A DNA stretch of 64,000 bases from Gnetum montanum. Lineage: Eukaryota; Streptophyta; Gnetopsida; Gnetales; Gnetaceae. The position numbers and the translations under genes were made by a program. Shown in pieces: positions 1 to 11,408 of this stretch. Within the stretch, counting starts at the first letter, position 1, and every line of letters begins with the position of its first letter. The stretch lies in NCBI GenBank assembly GCA_015680685.1, contig MNCI01024224.1, forward strand, positions 4,368 through 68,367, in the 5' to 3' direction. Under the pieces are notes generated by a model that made no database searches, was not told the DNA's origin, and saw only the letters and a program-made list of their open reading frames with translations.

Positions 1-452
1 CCCTCTCCCTACAACTCTCCTAAGTAAATACACTTAGTACAATCACTTCGAGCATGCATGTAACACTTGGTAACCTAGTAAAGATTAGTGTTTGGTAATC
101 CCAGTAGTGTTGCACTAATTCAGGATGTGTACGACAAGTGAGAATGGATACTAGCATTAGGATTAATTAAAGCCTAGTTAATGAGTAATTAAGTTAAATT
201 AGTCACTTAGTTATCTCTCTCCTTCCCTATTAGCATAGGACATAAAAACATAAAAGATATAAAAATCATGTGCCTCAAGCTTACTTAATCATACAATCAT
301 GACATACAAGTAAGTTTGGGAAGACAACAATCAACCAACCTGTCCTTGTTCCACAAGGGCGCATAAGTACTTAGTCCTTGGAATTTGATCGGATCTTGTG
401 TGAAATGATCATATTCGTATTGTTGAGCATAGGGGTACCTCACCACTCATCA
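1..452 (+). repeat. Partial LTR of a family-A Ty3/gypsy element, truncated by the window edge
   Basis: This is the 3' portion of an LTR. It reads as the reverse complement of the LTR starting at 6506, sharing for example the blocks around 130-230 and 290-450, and it ends in CACTCATCA at 452. It abuts an F-box pseudogene directly. No primer-binding site follows it, so it is either a 3' LTR or a solo LTR whose start lies left of the window. The homology to family A is read directly; the type of LTR is inferred. Confidence 0.85.
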
Positions 453-1585
453 ATAAGGGAGAGCAGTGACATCATTTTAAATTAAGGTCAGAACCACTTC
501 AATGTTTCAAAGTGTGAGATCCTATAGTTGTGAAAACCCTAATAAATCTATCAAGATATTAGCTTGCACTCCATTTAAGTGTAAATTTGTCAAATCCACA
601 TTTTCACTCAATGCTACATGCTACACCCATGGAAGCATGTGTCTGGAGAATTTAAAACTGTTGATGCATGCTAGAAATATCACATTGTGAGGCATGGATA
701 ATACAACTGTTGTAGGGAATTGAAAGTTGCAATTTTCCAGGAATTCTATTTTAGGAGGAGTAGGAGATGTAACTGTTATTCTCTTCTATTATGGACATGT
801 TACTACTATGAGTACCGATGTATCCTCCACAACCTAAGTTTGCAGGGTCTTGGACAAGATTGAAACTTCAAACCCGAATAAGGACTCTAAACTCCCAATC
901 TCAACAAACCTTATTTTAAGAGATTCAATAATAGGGAACTTGTCAAGTAAGGATCTCACTGTTTCTTCTCCCAATGAGATGCAAATGAGATGAAGTTCAA
1001 CTAAATAGTGAAATCTTGCAAAAATGCATGGGTAAGAAGGAATCGAGTATCTGGCAGTAAAGAAGCATCAAGCTTCTAAGATTGGTGCATGAAAGTAGAT
1101 ATTGAATCAGCTCAAACACTCCTTGATTGCAATCATCTCAAGGCGTTGAACATGCAAGGTAGCTACATATTCAATGATACTTTTGTTCATGGTGAGGAAT
1201 TTTTCACAAACACAAGCATTGGTTTGCAACGATAGTGATTTTAGGGCTTCTGTTTAGAGGAAAAGAGTTTTGTTCAACATGATTTTGTATCTGCAAATAT
1301 TTTCATCATTGGGTTTCCACCATGCTTCTCATTCATCACAAGAATACTCCTCTTTGTTGGAGGAATAATTTTCGTAGCCTAGTCCCCATTGATAATCTGT
1401 GTACCTGAGAAATAGCCAAGGAATTTGATTATGCAAATAAATCCATCATTTGACAATACTAAACACATCACCATGGTCTTTTGGGATTTCATTAACGAGA
1501 GAATTCATAGAAGAATGTCATCCGACAAAGCTCTCAATCTATCTACAATAGTAGCTTCTTGTTTTACTACTTTCATAGCTTCCAT
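453..1585 (-). pseudogene. F-box/LRR pseudogene, paralogue of the F-box gene at 54.5-56.7 kb
   Basis: On the minus strand the start ATG is at 1585-1583, followed by an F-box beginning (VDRLRALSDDILL) that runs straight into a stop where the intact paralogue reads ILSF. Further down, blocks at 960-880, 820-770 and 620-480 match the leucine-rich part of the gene at 55.7-56.7 kb at the nucleotide level, with many stops and indels. It would have encoded a substrate-receptor F-box protein of the SCF ubiquitin ligase type. The 3' part is cut off at 453 by an LTR. No intact reading frame remains, so it is called a pseudogene. Confidence 0.88.
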
Positions 1586-4389
1586 TTGCGAACCACTTCA
1601 AAGTGCAAATCAATTAATTGCAAAATGATTAATTTTTAGAGTCCCACGTTATTTTTCATACGAATGTAATATCTATCCCATACATATTATGATTATTCCA
1701 ATGTAAGAAAACTTTCAGTTTTCATGGATCCTTTCTAAGTTAACTTATTGTTCCATGTAACTGCACACAAGATAAAATTATGGATAAGCATTAGCTTTTT
1801 CTTTATGTAACAATGATTTTATGATGCCATGATTCTTGGTTGAACCAAAATAACTTAGTGCAATGTGTTGATGCATAAAATTTGGATGCACCAATGCGAG
1901 GAAAAAAACTTGTTCTAGGAGACTATTGCCTAAGGTGCCTCTCATATGGGTATGGAAACCCGGGAATAGTCTCAGCTGGAGAGGCCTACGTGGCCTTTTG
2001 AAAATAGTAAATAAAATTGGAAAATTAGGGAATTTTAAAATAGTTTTTTGAAATTCAAGAATACAATAAGTAACTAAAATGAATAAATTTTCTTTGGTCC
2101 TGCTGATGCTGCTAGTCTGTCGCTACTGATGGTGTCCACTGCTAGGTAGGAAGACCCCAACCGTTGCGTGAAGAGGGACAGAGAAGAAGAGAGACTACCA
2201 CAAGGAGTTGCTACGTCTTTGGTACTACTTCCACAATTGGTATAATGTGAGTGGAAGATTGCCTACATGCCAAGGAGCCAAAAGGAAATGAGAGGGACCG
2301 TTCGCCATTCTACCAGCCACATGCATTACCTGGAATGTTGCCGCCATAGAGAGAAAGGAGTGAGGAGGAGGAGAAAGAGAAAAAGAGAGACTACCCATTG
2401 TAGTTCACACAGGGCAGCAACTATGGTCACTCAAAGTTTTCCACCTTCGACCACCTTTTATGTGCTATTGTAGAGAGAAAGACCATCCACCCACATTTTC
2501 ATCATCGAGATAAGCTACTGCTCCAAACAAAATGGAATGTCTCATGTCCTTCACGTGGGTTGCACTATCTATGTTATTGTAAATAGAAAGAAGAGAGAGA
2601 GAGAGAGTCATCCTCTTATTATTGGGGAGACCCACCCTCTATTTTACAGCCAAGAGCCCCTCTTAATGTGTCTCTAATGCACACAAATCGTTAGCCCACC
2701 GCTGTTAAGCCCAAAAGAGGAGAAAGAAACCCCTGCCTGTTGGTTTCTTGATTACCAATTCTCCTAGGCCCTGCTAGGATAACCAGCCCCCTGAAGATCG
2801 CCTCTACCACCATTTTATAACCATTGCAGCTATTCCATAATGGCACCCACGTAACCTACAACTGTTTGGCCACCACCGTCCATCGGTGGTTACCACAACC
2901 ATGTCCACCACCATGATAGTCTGAAATGCCTACCATGAATTTCTACCATGTTTGAGCCATAACCATTGCCACATAACGTTCCATGATCTATTGTAACCAC
3001 TACATTAGTTACTACTACCACCACATAATCATAGCCACATTCTCGCCACAATCGTAATGGTTACTACTGCCACCGCGTTCTACCTATCACGTGTACTACT
3101 AATGACTACAACCACCGTCGTGAGTTACCCTCAAGGGATGGTAAGCATCCAAGAAATACGCTAAAATATCAACAAAAATAATAAACATTGTCCATTAGAT
3201 CTCTAGTTTCTAGACTCATTAGAGTTGTCACATCACATCTAACTTGTAGTAAGATTAATTTTTACATGAAAATATAATAAGAGAGGAGACATAGTAAAAA
3301 TAGCAATGCAAATTTAGACGTTCAAAAAGTAAAGAATAGATTGTTGTTTATAAAATATTCGATTTTCAAACAATTTGGATTAAAAACAAATAATTTCAAA
3401 GGTTGTTTCAAAGTTGAAAATGGAAACTGTTGATCATGTTTTGCATACTTTTGTTTCAAATATGGGTAGTTGTGATTGATGCATGATGTAATTGTTTGTA
3501 ACAATAAGATAAGATAACCCAAACAAGCTTTAATTTAATGGGAAATTGTAATATCAATTTTAAATGGAGGTTTGGCAACAAGTTGTGATTACAATGTTAC
3601 TATTGATCATAGCCCCATGCTTAGCATGGGTGATGTTGGCCTCAACACAATGTAAACAGAAAATGGCAAGCTATGACAAAAAAAGCCTATCACCTTAAAC
3701 AATTGCAAGTGCCTTAAATTTATAGTCTTCCTCTCTCTACTTGCATTTGTTTTACCTATCGTATTCTTTCTCTTAATAATAATTATAATTCTATTTTATT
3801 GCATTCTTTTTGGTATAACTGGGATGAGGTTTTGTAGCCTTATATTAATTGTAAAATAGGTATACCATAAGATATATAACTCATCATTGACTACTAGAAT
3901 CAAATTCATTCATAGTTTACACCTTTCATCTTGATTATTGCACCTCATCATTTTTGTATATTATAGCCTTATTGTACCATCTTACCTCTGCTACACCTCC
4001 TTTGATATCAACAAATGAATTTAACATTGATAAATATTATGCATTTCAAATTATTTTTAAAGGCCTTGAGTTTTTTTTTGGTACATAGAGATTTTCCAAG
4101 TTACTTCTTACATTGAGTTGATTACTTTTCCATATTTTTAATCATTGATTTTTTAGCATTCCTACTCACTCACATGATAATATGCTTATTCTTTTATTGG
4201 GTTTGTTTTATTTTTCATAGATTTTTTAAACATCCTTGCTTATAATGCCTCTCAAGGTCAAATACTTTATCTTTTTTGCTTCTTTTTATTAATTTTTTAA
4301 CATCCTCATATTGCATCATATTTATGATTTATACCATTTGTTAATTGAACCACATACTTTTATCTTATTCTTCTTTATTTTTAGAAAAT
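1586..4389. other. Non-coding stretch with low-complexity tracts; no gene seen
   Basis: No supported ORF was found. The stretch holds a GA-rich zone (about 2330-2400 and a GA run near 2592-2610) and a cryptically repetitive ACC/CCA-rich zone (about 2800-3120, many copies of ACCACC-like triplets). It then becomes strongly AT-rich (3150-4389). It probably contains old unrecognised repeats. The degenerate LINE upstream of 4390 could not be followed further left. Confidence 0.5.
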
Positions 4390-4482
4390 ACAAAATAATC
4401 TTCCTAGAGATCAAGCTAATAAGCCATACTATGAAGCTTTGGAAGAGAGTCATAGAGCAACATCTCAGACTTGAATCAACAA
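4390..4482 (+). mobile_element. RTE-type LINE reverse transcriptase fragment, left part (continues at 29474)
   Basis: The plus-strand translation contains SHTMKLWKRVIEQ followed by LRLEST. This is the conserved N-terminal RT segment of plant RTE-clade LINEs, found just before the NQFGFM block. It is cut at 4482 by insertion of gypsy element C. The five bases AACAA at 4478-4482 recur at 29474-29478, where the same reading frame resumes (see the fragment at 29474). The LINE ORF itself was probably already dead, judging by stops in the right part. Confidence 0.85.
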
Positions 4483-5430
4483 TGATGAATGACGAGTACC
4501 CCCTATGCCTAACCATACAAATTACGAGTGTCCATGCACAACCCGATCGAATTACATGGATGGGACTAGTTTGGCATATAGATAATTAATTATTGATCAC
4601 AATTCGCTATCTTCTCACTTGGACTAGTGGTAGCTTTGTCACATATGGTTTAATCCAAAGTGAGGCATATTATGGTTGATGTTGTTGTGGCTTTATGCTA
4701 CTTCTAATGATAATAAAAAAATTAATTATTTAATCTAATTAACAATAGGAAGATAAATGCTAAACTAGCCTACGGGAGATGAGTGTTCATTCCTAGCTTT
4801 TTGTACACGTCCTAAACTCATGTATCCACTACTAGGATTACCAAGAATTATGCTACTGGGTGAACCAAGCAATAACACGATTGGGCTTACCAAGCGAATA
4901 CGTGTTTATGCTTGAAACTAGTTGTGCTCATTTCACCAATTCATTAATATGCATAGAAATGTAAATATTAACTAAGTACATGGAATATAAATTACATTAA
5001 AAGTACTAGTCAAAGTGCTACAATAAATAAGAATCAATCTCAATCTTATTATCATTAATGGAATGCATCCAAGTACATTGCCACTTGAATAAGATGCCAT
5101 ACAACTAACTCAAATCCACACTGCGAGCACTCACAAACTATTCTCTAAGACTATAGAATAAAACTGCAAGGGTTCAACTTCTCTATTAACAAAAGATGTC
5201 AAATACGTGGTGGGAGCACACACATTTATAGGTAGAGGTATACATTGTGCTGATGCATCATCCCATGCATTAACAGGATCACGTTAATGCAACTACCACA
5301 TTGCAAATGTGACGTAGTATCTATGATGTAGCAACCAACAAAGATGCATCAATAGGAATGCTACAATGTAGATGTGATGTAGCATCTTCTACATCACATC
5401 TATGACATCTAGCCAATAGATGCTTTATCA
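4483..5430 (-). repeat. 3' LTR of element C
   Basis: The LTR is 948 bp, starts TGATGAATGACGAG, ends GCTTTATCA, and is homologous to the LTR at 28578-29473. Its U3 part (5230-5430) is built of short GATGTAGCATC / TGATGCATCA-like repeats. On the minus strand a TATA-like CTATAAATG lies near 5222-5232. Confidence 0.9.
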
Positions 5431-5445
5431 TATACCCCCATGACT
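5431..5445 (-). promoter_or_regulatory. Polypurine tract of element C
   Basis: Read on the minus strand, AGTCATGGGGGTATA lies directly against the LTR start. This is the position where plus-strand DNA priming occurs in LTR retrotransposons. The same AGTCATGGGGG core precedes the 3' LTRs of A and, with small changes, A2 and B. Confidence 0.8.
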
Positions 5446-6160
5446 AAGTAAAAAATCATCCTTGAGTTAACAAGATAGGACTAAGCTTTATTTACAAAAA
5501 ATTGGGATAGTATGGGATTATTGACTAACACTAACTACAGACTGACTCTAAGTGCCACATTACAAAATTTTACTTGAGTGCATGCATTACAAAATGACAA
5601 AATGATAAAAATACTTGATAGACGTTGAAAATTACAAAATTTCCAAAGGTCTTGAAAAATTCGCTGAAGCTGATTCTTCTTCTTGTTGCTAGCAGTGATA
5701 GACTTCCAATCTTGATTATGATATTGATGCTTCTCTATTTATGCAAAACATTCTTGAAAGATGGATTGAAATTTCTTCTCATTGTCCCATGAATCTATCA
5801 AACATGTGATGTTTGAGTTGTTATCATGTATGTGCTATTACTTGTCCATGGCATATCCTCTATTGTCCCTCTCTTAGCTTTGTTTTCATGCCTGGCAAAA
5901 GACCTTCCTCCTTAGATGTTCCTTTTAGCGTCACCTACAATCACCAAAGGATCAACATTAATTTTGATAAATTTTCCTTAATAATTAATCCTTTTCAATT
6001 CCCTTAGTTAGGTTAGCTCAAAAGATGTTAGCATGTTAAGCACAAAGTGATAACAACGTACTATTCCCAAAGCTATGAAGTAATTAAAATCATCACGTTG
6101 TTCACATTATTTTGATAAATTACCATTAGTTTTCATAATGTTTGAAAATAGGATCTTAGG
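5446..6160 (-). other. Element C 3' untranslated region, distal part
   Basis: AT-rich non-coding sequence between the purine tract and the D1 insertion. It joins across D1 to 17294. No ORF was found. The five bases TTAGG at 6156-6160 are the left copy of the D1 target duplication. Confidence 0.7.
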
Positions 6161-6505
6161 TGATGAGAGTCAAAATGTCATGTCAATAGGCCCCTATTGA
6201 TGCAGCCTCATCGACAGGGCCCTGTTTACGTAGTGTTGCCATGTCAACAAGGTCACATCAATGTAGTGTTTGCTACATCTATGGGATCCCATCGATGCAG
6301 TCCTTTAACAAAAACTATAAATATAATCTCCCAAATATGTTTATGGGACATGAATTCATAGTAGTAGCAAAGCTCTTACAGTTTTTCCATTTGAAAGTAA
6401 GAACATTTCTCTGAGTGCCCACAACAGGAGTCAAAAAGTGTACAGATCTTTATTTGAACACTGTTGTACTTGAACCACACCAATGTGTATGGAAATAAAG
6501 ATGAG

Positions 6506-7366
6506 TGATGAGCATCGAGGTACCCCTACACTCAACCATACAAATACAAGCATTTCACGCATGATTTGGTCAAATTCCAAGGACTAAGTGCCTATGCACC
6601 TTTGTGGAACAAGGATGGGTTGGTTGATCATTGTCTTCCCAAACTTACTTGTATGTCACAATTGTATGGTTAAGTAAGATTGAGGCATATGATTATTATA
6701 GCTTTTATGTTTTTATGTCCTATTGCTAATAAGGGAGGAGAGAGAGAGATAACTAAGTGACTAATTTAACTTAAGTACTAATTAACTAGGCTTTAACTAA
6801 TCCTAACACCAGTATCCATTCTCACTTGTCGTACACATCCTGAACCAGCGCAACACTACTAAGACTACCAAACGCTAATCATTATTGGGTTACCAAGTGT
6901 TACATGCATGCTTGAAGTGATCATACTGTGTGTGCTAATAACAAAAATGTACAGTGCATAAAATAAAATAAAATAAATGTAGAAGAAAATAAAATAAAAG
7001 AAATGAGCAAGAAACAAATTTCAAATGCTGTAAGGATGAATCCAAGAGCTCATCTTTATTGTCGTACACAAGGTGTGCTCAGGTATAGAAAACTCGAATA
7101 AAGATTCATCCGCACTTAGACCTCTTGCTGCAAGCACTTGGAAAATACTCTAACTTGACTCCTAAAAGACTTCCCTTGAAAGACTTCCTTCTAAGACTTC
7201 TTCCCTAAATTGTGCGCCCGGGCACTATATTTATAGGTTTGGGAGCAACTACTCTAATAATTAGAAAAAATGCCACTCTAATTTTAGAGAAACTGCCACT
7301 CTAATTTTAGAGAGAAACTACCACTCTAATAATTAGACGAGACCACTAGAGTAATCACTCTCATCA
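6506..7366 (-). repeat. 3' LTR of element A
   Basis: The LTR is 861 bp, starts TGATGAGCATCGAGGTACCC and ends CACTCTCATCA. U3 (7250-7366) carries repeated inverted motifs of the CTCTAAT...ATTAGAG type. A TATA box (TATAAATATAG on the minus strand) lies near 7229-7241. Confidence 0.93.
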
Positions 7367-7380
7367 TACCCCCATGACTG
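7367..7380 (-). promoter_or_regulatory. Polypurine tract of element A
   Basis: CAGTCATGGGGGTA on the minus strand abuts the 3' LTR start. The position and purine run fit the plus-strand primer. Confidence 0.82.
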
Positions 7381-8362
7381 AATAAAAACTCGTCCTCAAG
7401 TTCCTTACAAAATGTTAGAAAGGTATGGGATTATTAACTAATTGGCAACTAACATTGGAATGGGATGATAGACTCAATGTGCCCAGTGAAGGGATCAATA
7501 AGCATATTACAACTTAAGTGTTCATGACCATTGTGGTGAACACTCATACATAAATGATGTCTAAGTCTTTATTTGACAACTTGTAGAGAAAGAGAGAGAA
7601 AGAAAATAAAGTGTGTTGCCACCAATGCAAAGATTGCACCTTTTTTTGTTTATCCATAGCCATGCCACCAGACTTGCTCCTTTCGTAAGTGCTCTAGTTC
7701 TAGTCCATCCTGAGTGCTTCCTCTAAGCCCAATCCATTATTTGTATGATCACCATCTACACATACAACATAGTCACAAATGAGCAAGGATAAATAAACCA
7801 TAATGCAGTTGGTACCTTGCCTCGATATGAAGCGCATTGGTTGAGTTGTGATTATGGCAGAAACTAGTTCGAAGATTTATCATAGGTGACTACCCAAGGT
7901 GTAGAGGTTAGGTGAATACTAAAATGGAGAAAATTAAAAAATTTGTGCCAAGGCTCCCACGACTAAGAATGAACCTCCAGTAGCTTTAAGATGGAAAAAA
8001 TATGAGGAACAAGAAAGATGGAAAAAAATATCAATGGCAACGCTAATAAAATAAATGTCATGGATGGGGATGAAACAAGAAATGATTGATTGCAAGAAAT
8101 GTTTAAGGAAAATAAGTTAACAATTGCATCAAGAATAATGCCAGTGGGTCCTCCCCAAAGTAGGCTTATGCCTTTTATGCCCTAACAATACCACAAACAA
8201 AAGAGTCAGTAGGCTCTAGGAATGTCATTTCGAAGTAAGAGTTAAAAACTTACCCACAAGAATTCATCAAAGAAAAATAATGCATCAACCTAGAACGAAC
8301 TAATGATAAAATCAGAAATGAGGTGGAAAATGGAAAGAAAGATGGAAAGGAGAGAATGGAAT
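7381..8362 (-). other. Element A 3' region, distal part
   Basis: Non-coding. It is homologous base by base to 39982-40970 of A2. It includes the conserved boxes CTTTGGGGAGGA (minus, near 8145-8160) and CTTAGTCGTGGGAGCC (minus, near 7952-7967). The AGAATGGAAT at 8353-8362 is the left flank of a foreign insertion. Confidence 0.75.
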
Positions 8363-10092
8363 GTGAAACACGACAAAAATTTGGGCCCAGCACTTTCAGA
8401 CAAGAATCGAGCTAAGTCATAATGCTTCCCAACATGACCGAAACTTGTGAACTTCACAAACAGCATCAAATGGAGTCAAATCAAGCAAGAAAAAGTTCCC
8501 CAAGATCCATTGGAGGCTACGTCAACATCAGGCAACAAGAACTAAAAGTTCCAAGCTCAAAACACTTAGTTTTGACTAAGTATACTTCTTGCACACAGGC
8601 CTGCACGCCCAGCGTGCAGCTCAACATGCAGAAACTTTTGGGCCCCAAAAATAAGCCAAAACATGCCAAAATTGAGCATCTGGAAAACCTAGGACCTTCC
8701 CCAAGGTCCCCAGCAGCTCTCAGGCTCCTGAAAGTCAATGTTTTAGCTCCAAATGATGGGTTTTCATGCCTGCATGCCCAGCGTGTACCATCATAGATAG
8801 ACCAAAACAGGCACTCAGACCATGATTTTCACAGGCAATTAGCTCCTAGAGGTAGGGAAACAATCAGTCATCATCCTGGGCTCCCAAAAATCAAGTTTTA
8901 ACCTTGAAAAGTGGTAGTTTCATGCCTGTATGCTAGCCTACACACCCAGCATGCACCACTTTGAACAAGGTGGAATGGGCATTTTAGGTAAGATTTTGAT
9001 AATGGAGTTAACCCTCAAGGCATGGTCAATGAATCTACAAGTCCACAGGCTCCAGAGACATCAATTTTTGGCATTAGAAGGGTCATTCTTAGTCCTTCAC
9101 CCCCAGCGTATACGCCCAGCCTGCACGCCCGACGTACAGCACAGCGTGCACACTAGAAACATGCCCAAAAACTCAATCAAATCAAGGTCAAGTGAGCCCA
9201 AAATCGACAAGTAGCACCTTCAAGACATCAGGCATCCAGATATATGCTCAAAACTAGCTTCATAGCTCAAAATTTGGTCAAAAATTGTTCATGCTTGCCC
9301 ACACGCTGTCCAGCGTGTCGGGCGTATACGCCCAGCATGTACATACTAGCATGCTGCACACTTGTAAAGCTTCATTCTTTTGCACTTGGTCGACGCTCCA
9401 CGCGTCACCCAATCCAAAATTTCAGCATCCCACAGCCAATCATCCCATCTCAGATCCTAATTTGATGCCCAAACTCATACAAAAACCCAGATTTTTGACG
9501 AGATCGGGGTTGGAAAATTGAAAAATTTGGGCAAAAATTTGGGGCAATCGACACTTAGAGCATCGAGAACACCCACCCTGCACACTGGACTTCCACCCTA
9601 CACATGGAGCATACAGCCGTCACGCTGTGCTTACAGCCCAAACTAGCATACCATCACCCCTCTACATCCACCGGGGCTCTTCGTCTGCCTTGTGTCAGAT
9701 TCACAACTGCGTCTAGACCGGTGCATTGTAATTTTCATTATGCAATAATATTGCTGTATTTTGGCCAAGATTTGTTACAGTTCTCATTCGTTCTTGCATT
9801 TTGGCTAAGATTTGTTACAGTTTACATTCATATTTGTTTACCTCTTTCTTACATTCCTGCACACTCGTGTTCTGGTTTACATTTATTGCACCATTTACAT
9901 ATAACCCAACGTATTGTACATTGGCATATGTTTGGGGAAATCCTTGTCTGATCCGCGTGCGGACCACCCAAGGTACTCTACCTTCGCTAGTTCCAGTTCA
10001 CCCTCAAGCGAAGGTAGGGTCTTCTGTGCCTATCTGCGGATCTCTCGGTGCCTCTTTCATTCTAGCCGGGCACCAATGATTTTAGATAGTAC
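8363..10092. mobile_element. 1.73-kb GC-rich insertion of unknown class inside element A
   Basis: A2 runs straight through this point (empty site near 40955-40975), while A carries about 1,730 extra bases flanked by a 10-bp identical repeat AGAATGGAAT (8353-8362 and 10093-10102). The insert is much richer in C and G than its surroundings and contains many copies of a motif around GCACGCCCAGCGTGCA (e.g. 8601-8635, 8770-8790, 8935-8960, 9105-9150, 9300-9350). The ends show only weak inverted similarity. The plus-strand ORFs inside (8422-8796, 8930-9214, 9604-9951) resemble nothing I recognise. A target duplication of 8-10 bp would fit a MULE- or hAT-like transposon, but the class is unproven. 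Confidence 0.65.
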
Positions 10093-10102
10093 AGAATGGA
10101 AT

Positions 10103-11040
10103 CCCAAGAACAAGGTTGTGTAAAGCCCCTTGTGTATTTTATGGTTAATGTGACTAAGTAGAACTCATCCCAAATCTAGACTCAAAAAAACCACATCCAA
10201 TGACCTCGCATCAACACACTTGACCAATCCATCCACTTGAAGTAACAAGAATGCTTCCACAAAGAGTCATCACCATTAAGAGGAGAGCAAGATGGAGAAG
10301 TAGGAAGCGAGAGAAAGGGAACCTTCAGGCATGGGTAACATGTCTTTCTAGTTTCATAACCAGTGCTTATTATGTCTAAAGGTTTTTCTTTGAATTCTCA
10401 ATCTTTTTTTTTTTTGTGTGAGAACCACACCATGCAAAGACTTATTTTTTTTCACTCAGCTTCCTGATTTTTGAATAATGTAAAAATGGCAAAAAAACCC
10501 AAGAAAAAGCATCCAAGCACCCAAGAGAATCACTAGCACAAATGCATTGATTCCCCTTGAAGTCACACCCTTTTCATCCTTTGAGTCTTTCTTTGCTTTG
10601 AAAAATACCCAGCCACCAATTCATTAAAAGTTTCCTTCGAGAAAAAGGGACTATATAGTTCCAAGCCAAAGGAGACCATAGAGCTGTATGGATGAGTGGA
10701 CGGTGTGGACTCATTGCCTGTTTTACCGAAAGAACCATACCTTAATATCAGCATCATAATTCAAAGGTAAAAACCAAACATTAGCAATCAATATGATATA
10801 ATTCAATCCACCATCATGAGCACTTATTAGATGATGAATAAAAGTAAATCAAGCAAACAAAGAAATAGTAAAAACATGAACAATGGTATAAAAAAATAAG
10901 AAAAGTTGAAAGAATGTGTAAAACAAAAATTCAAAAAGAACTAAGGGCCTAAAACGGTTAGCATAGATGGCCATCTCCCCCATGACTAAGTTGGAAGAAG
11001 GAGATCCAAAATAGTGAGCAAGATTATCCATCAAGAGAGG
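10103..11040 (-). other. Element A 3' region, proximal part
   Basis: Homologous to 40975-41990 of A2. It holds the conserved boxes CATGTTACCCATGCC (minus, near 10328-10342), GGGTGTGACTTCAAGGGGA (minus, near 10552-10570) and a purine-tract-like CTTAGTCATGGGGGAGATG (minus, near 10972-10990). A poly-T run is at 10408-10420. No coding sequence is supported. Confidence 0.75.
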
Positions 11041-11408
11041 TAGCAGGTGTACTGGCTATCCTAAGCTCCTGGAAAGGTTTGGTTTGTTGCATGTTAACCA
11101 AAATTTGCTTATCTGGGCTTTCAAGTTTGTATATTGTTATGACCCCTAAAGGAAAAGCTGCATAAATAATATAAGGTCCTTATCACAGTGTTTGAAATTT
11201 AGTACATTGTGGCACATGTGTGGGATTCCAGTAGAGAACCTTATCTCCTAGCTGATATTTAACTTTTCTAATTCTTAGGTCATGACATTATTTATTGAAG
11301 GCCTTGTGCAATTTCTTAGATGATAGGATAGATAATCAATTTTCATCTAGCAAGTTAAGGGTTGCTAATCGTTGTTTCTATGCTAGATCAAGGTCAAGGT
11401 TGAGGTCA
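11041..11408 (-). pseudogene. Integrase C-terminal remnant of element A
   Basis: Homologous to the A2 segment 41965-42349, which encodes the integrase C-terminal domain with a GPY/F-type module (TLWEGPYII in A2). In A it is broken by stops. It is joined directly to RT sequence at about 11408, because RNase H and the integrase core are deleted. Confidence 0.8.

Noticed and set aside
3100-4300. Further upstream LINE coding sequence
   Set aside because: No conserved LINE block could be read left of about 4390. The sequence is AT-rich without a continuous frame.
8363-10092. The 1.73-kb insert as a Helitron
   Set aside because: Helitrons do not create a target duplication and end in CTRR with a hairpin. 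Here a 10-bp flanking repeat is present and no such end is seen.
8422-10123. Several overlapping plus-strand ORFs of 70-124 codons
   Set aside because: They sit in the GC-rich insert of element A, overlap in different frames, and show no recognisable domain. Their length follows from base composition.
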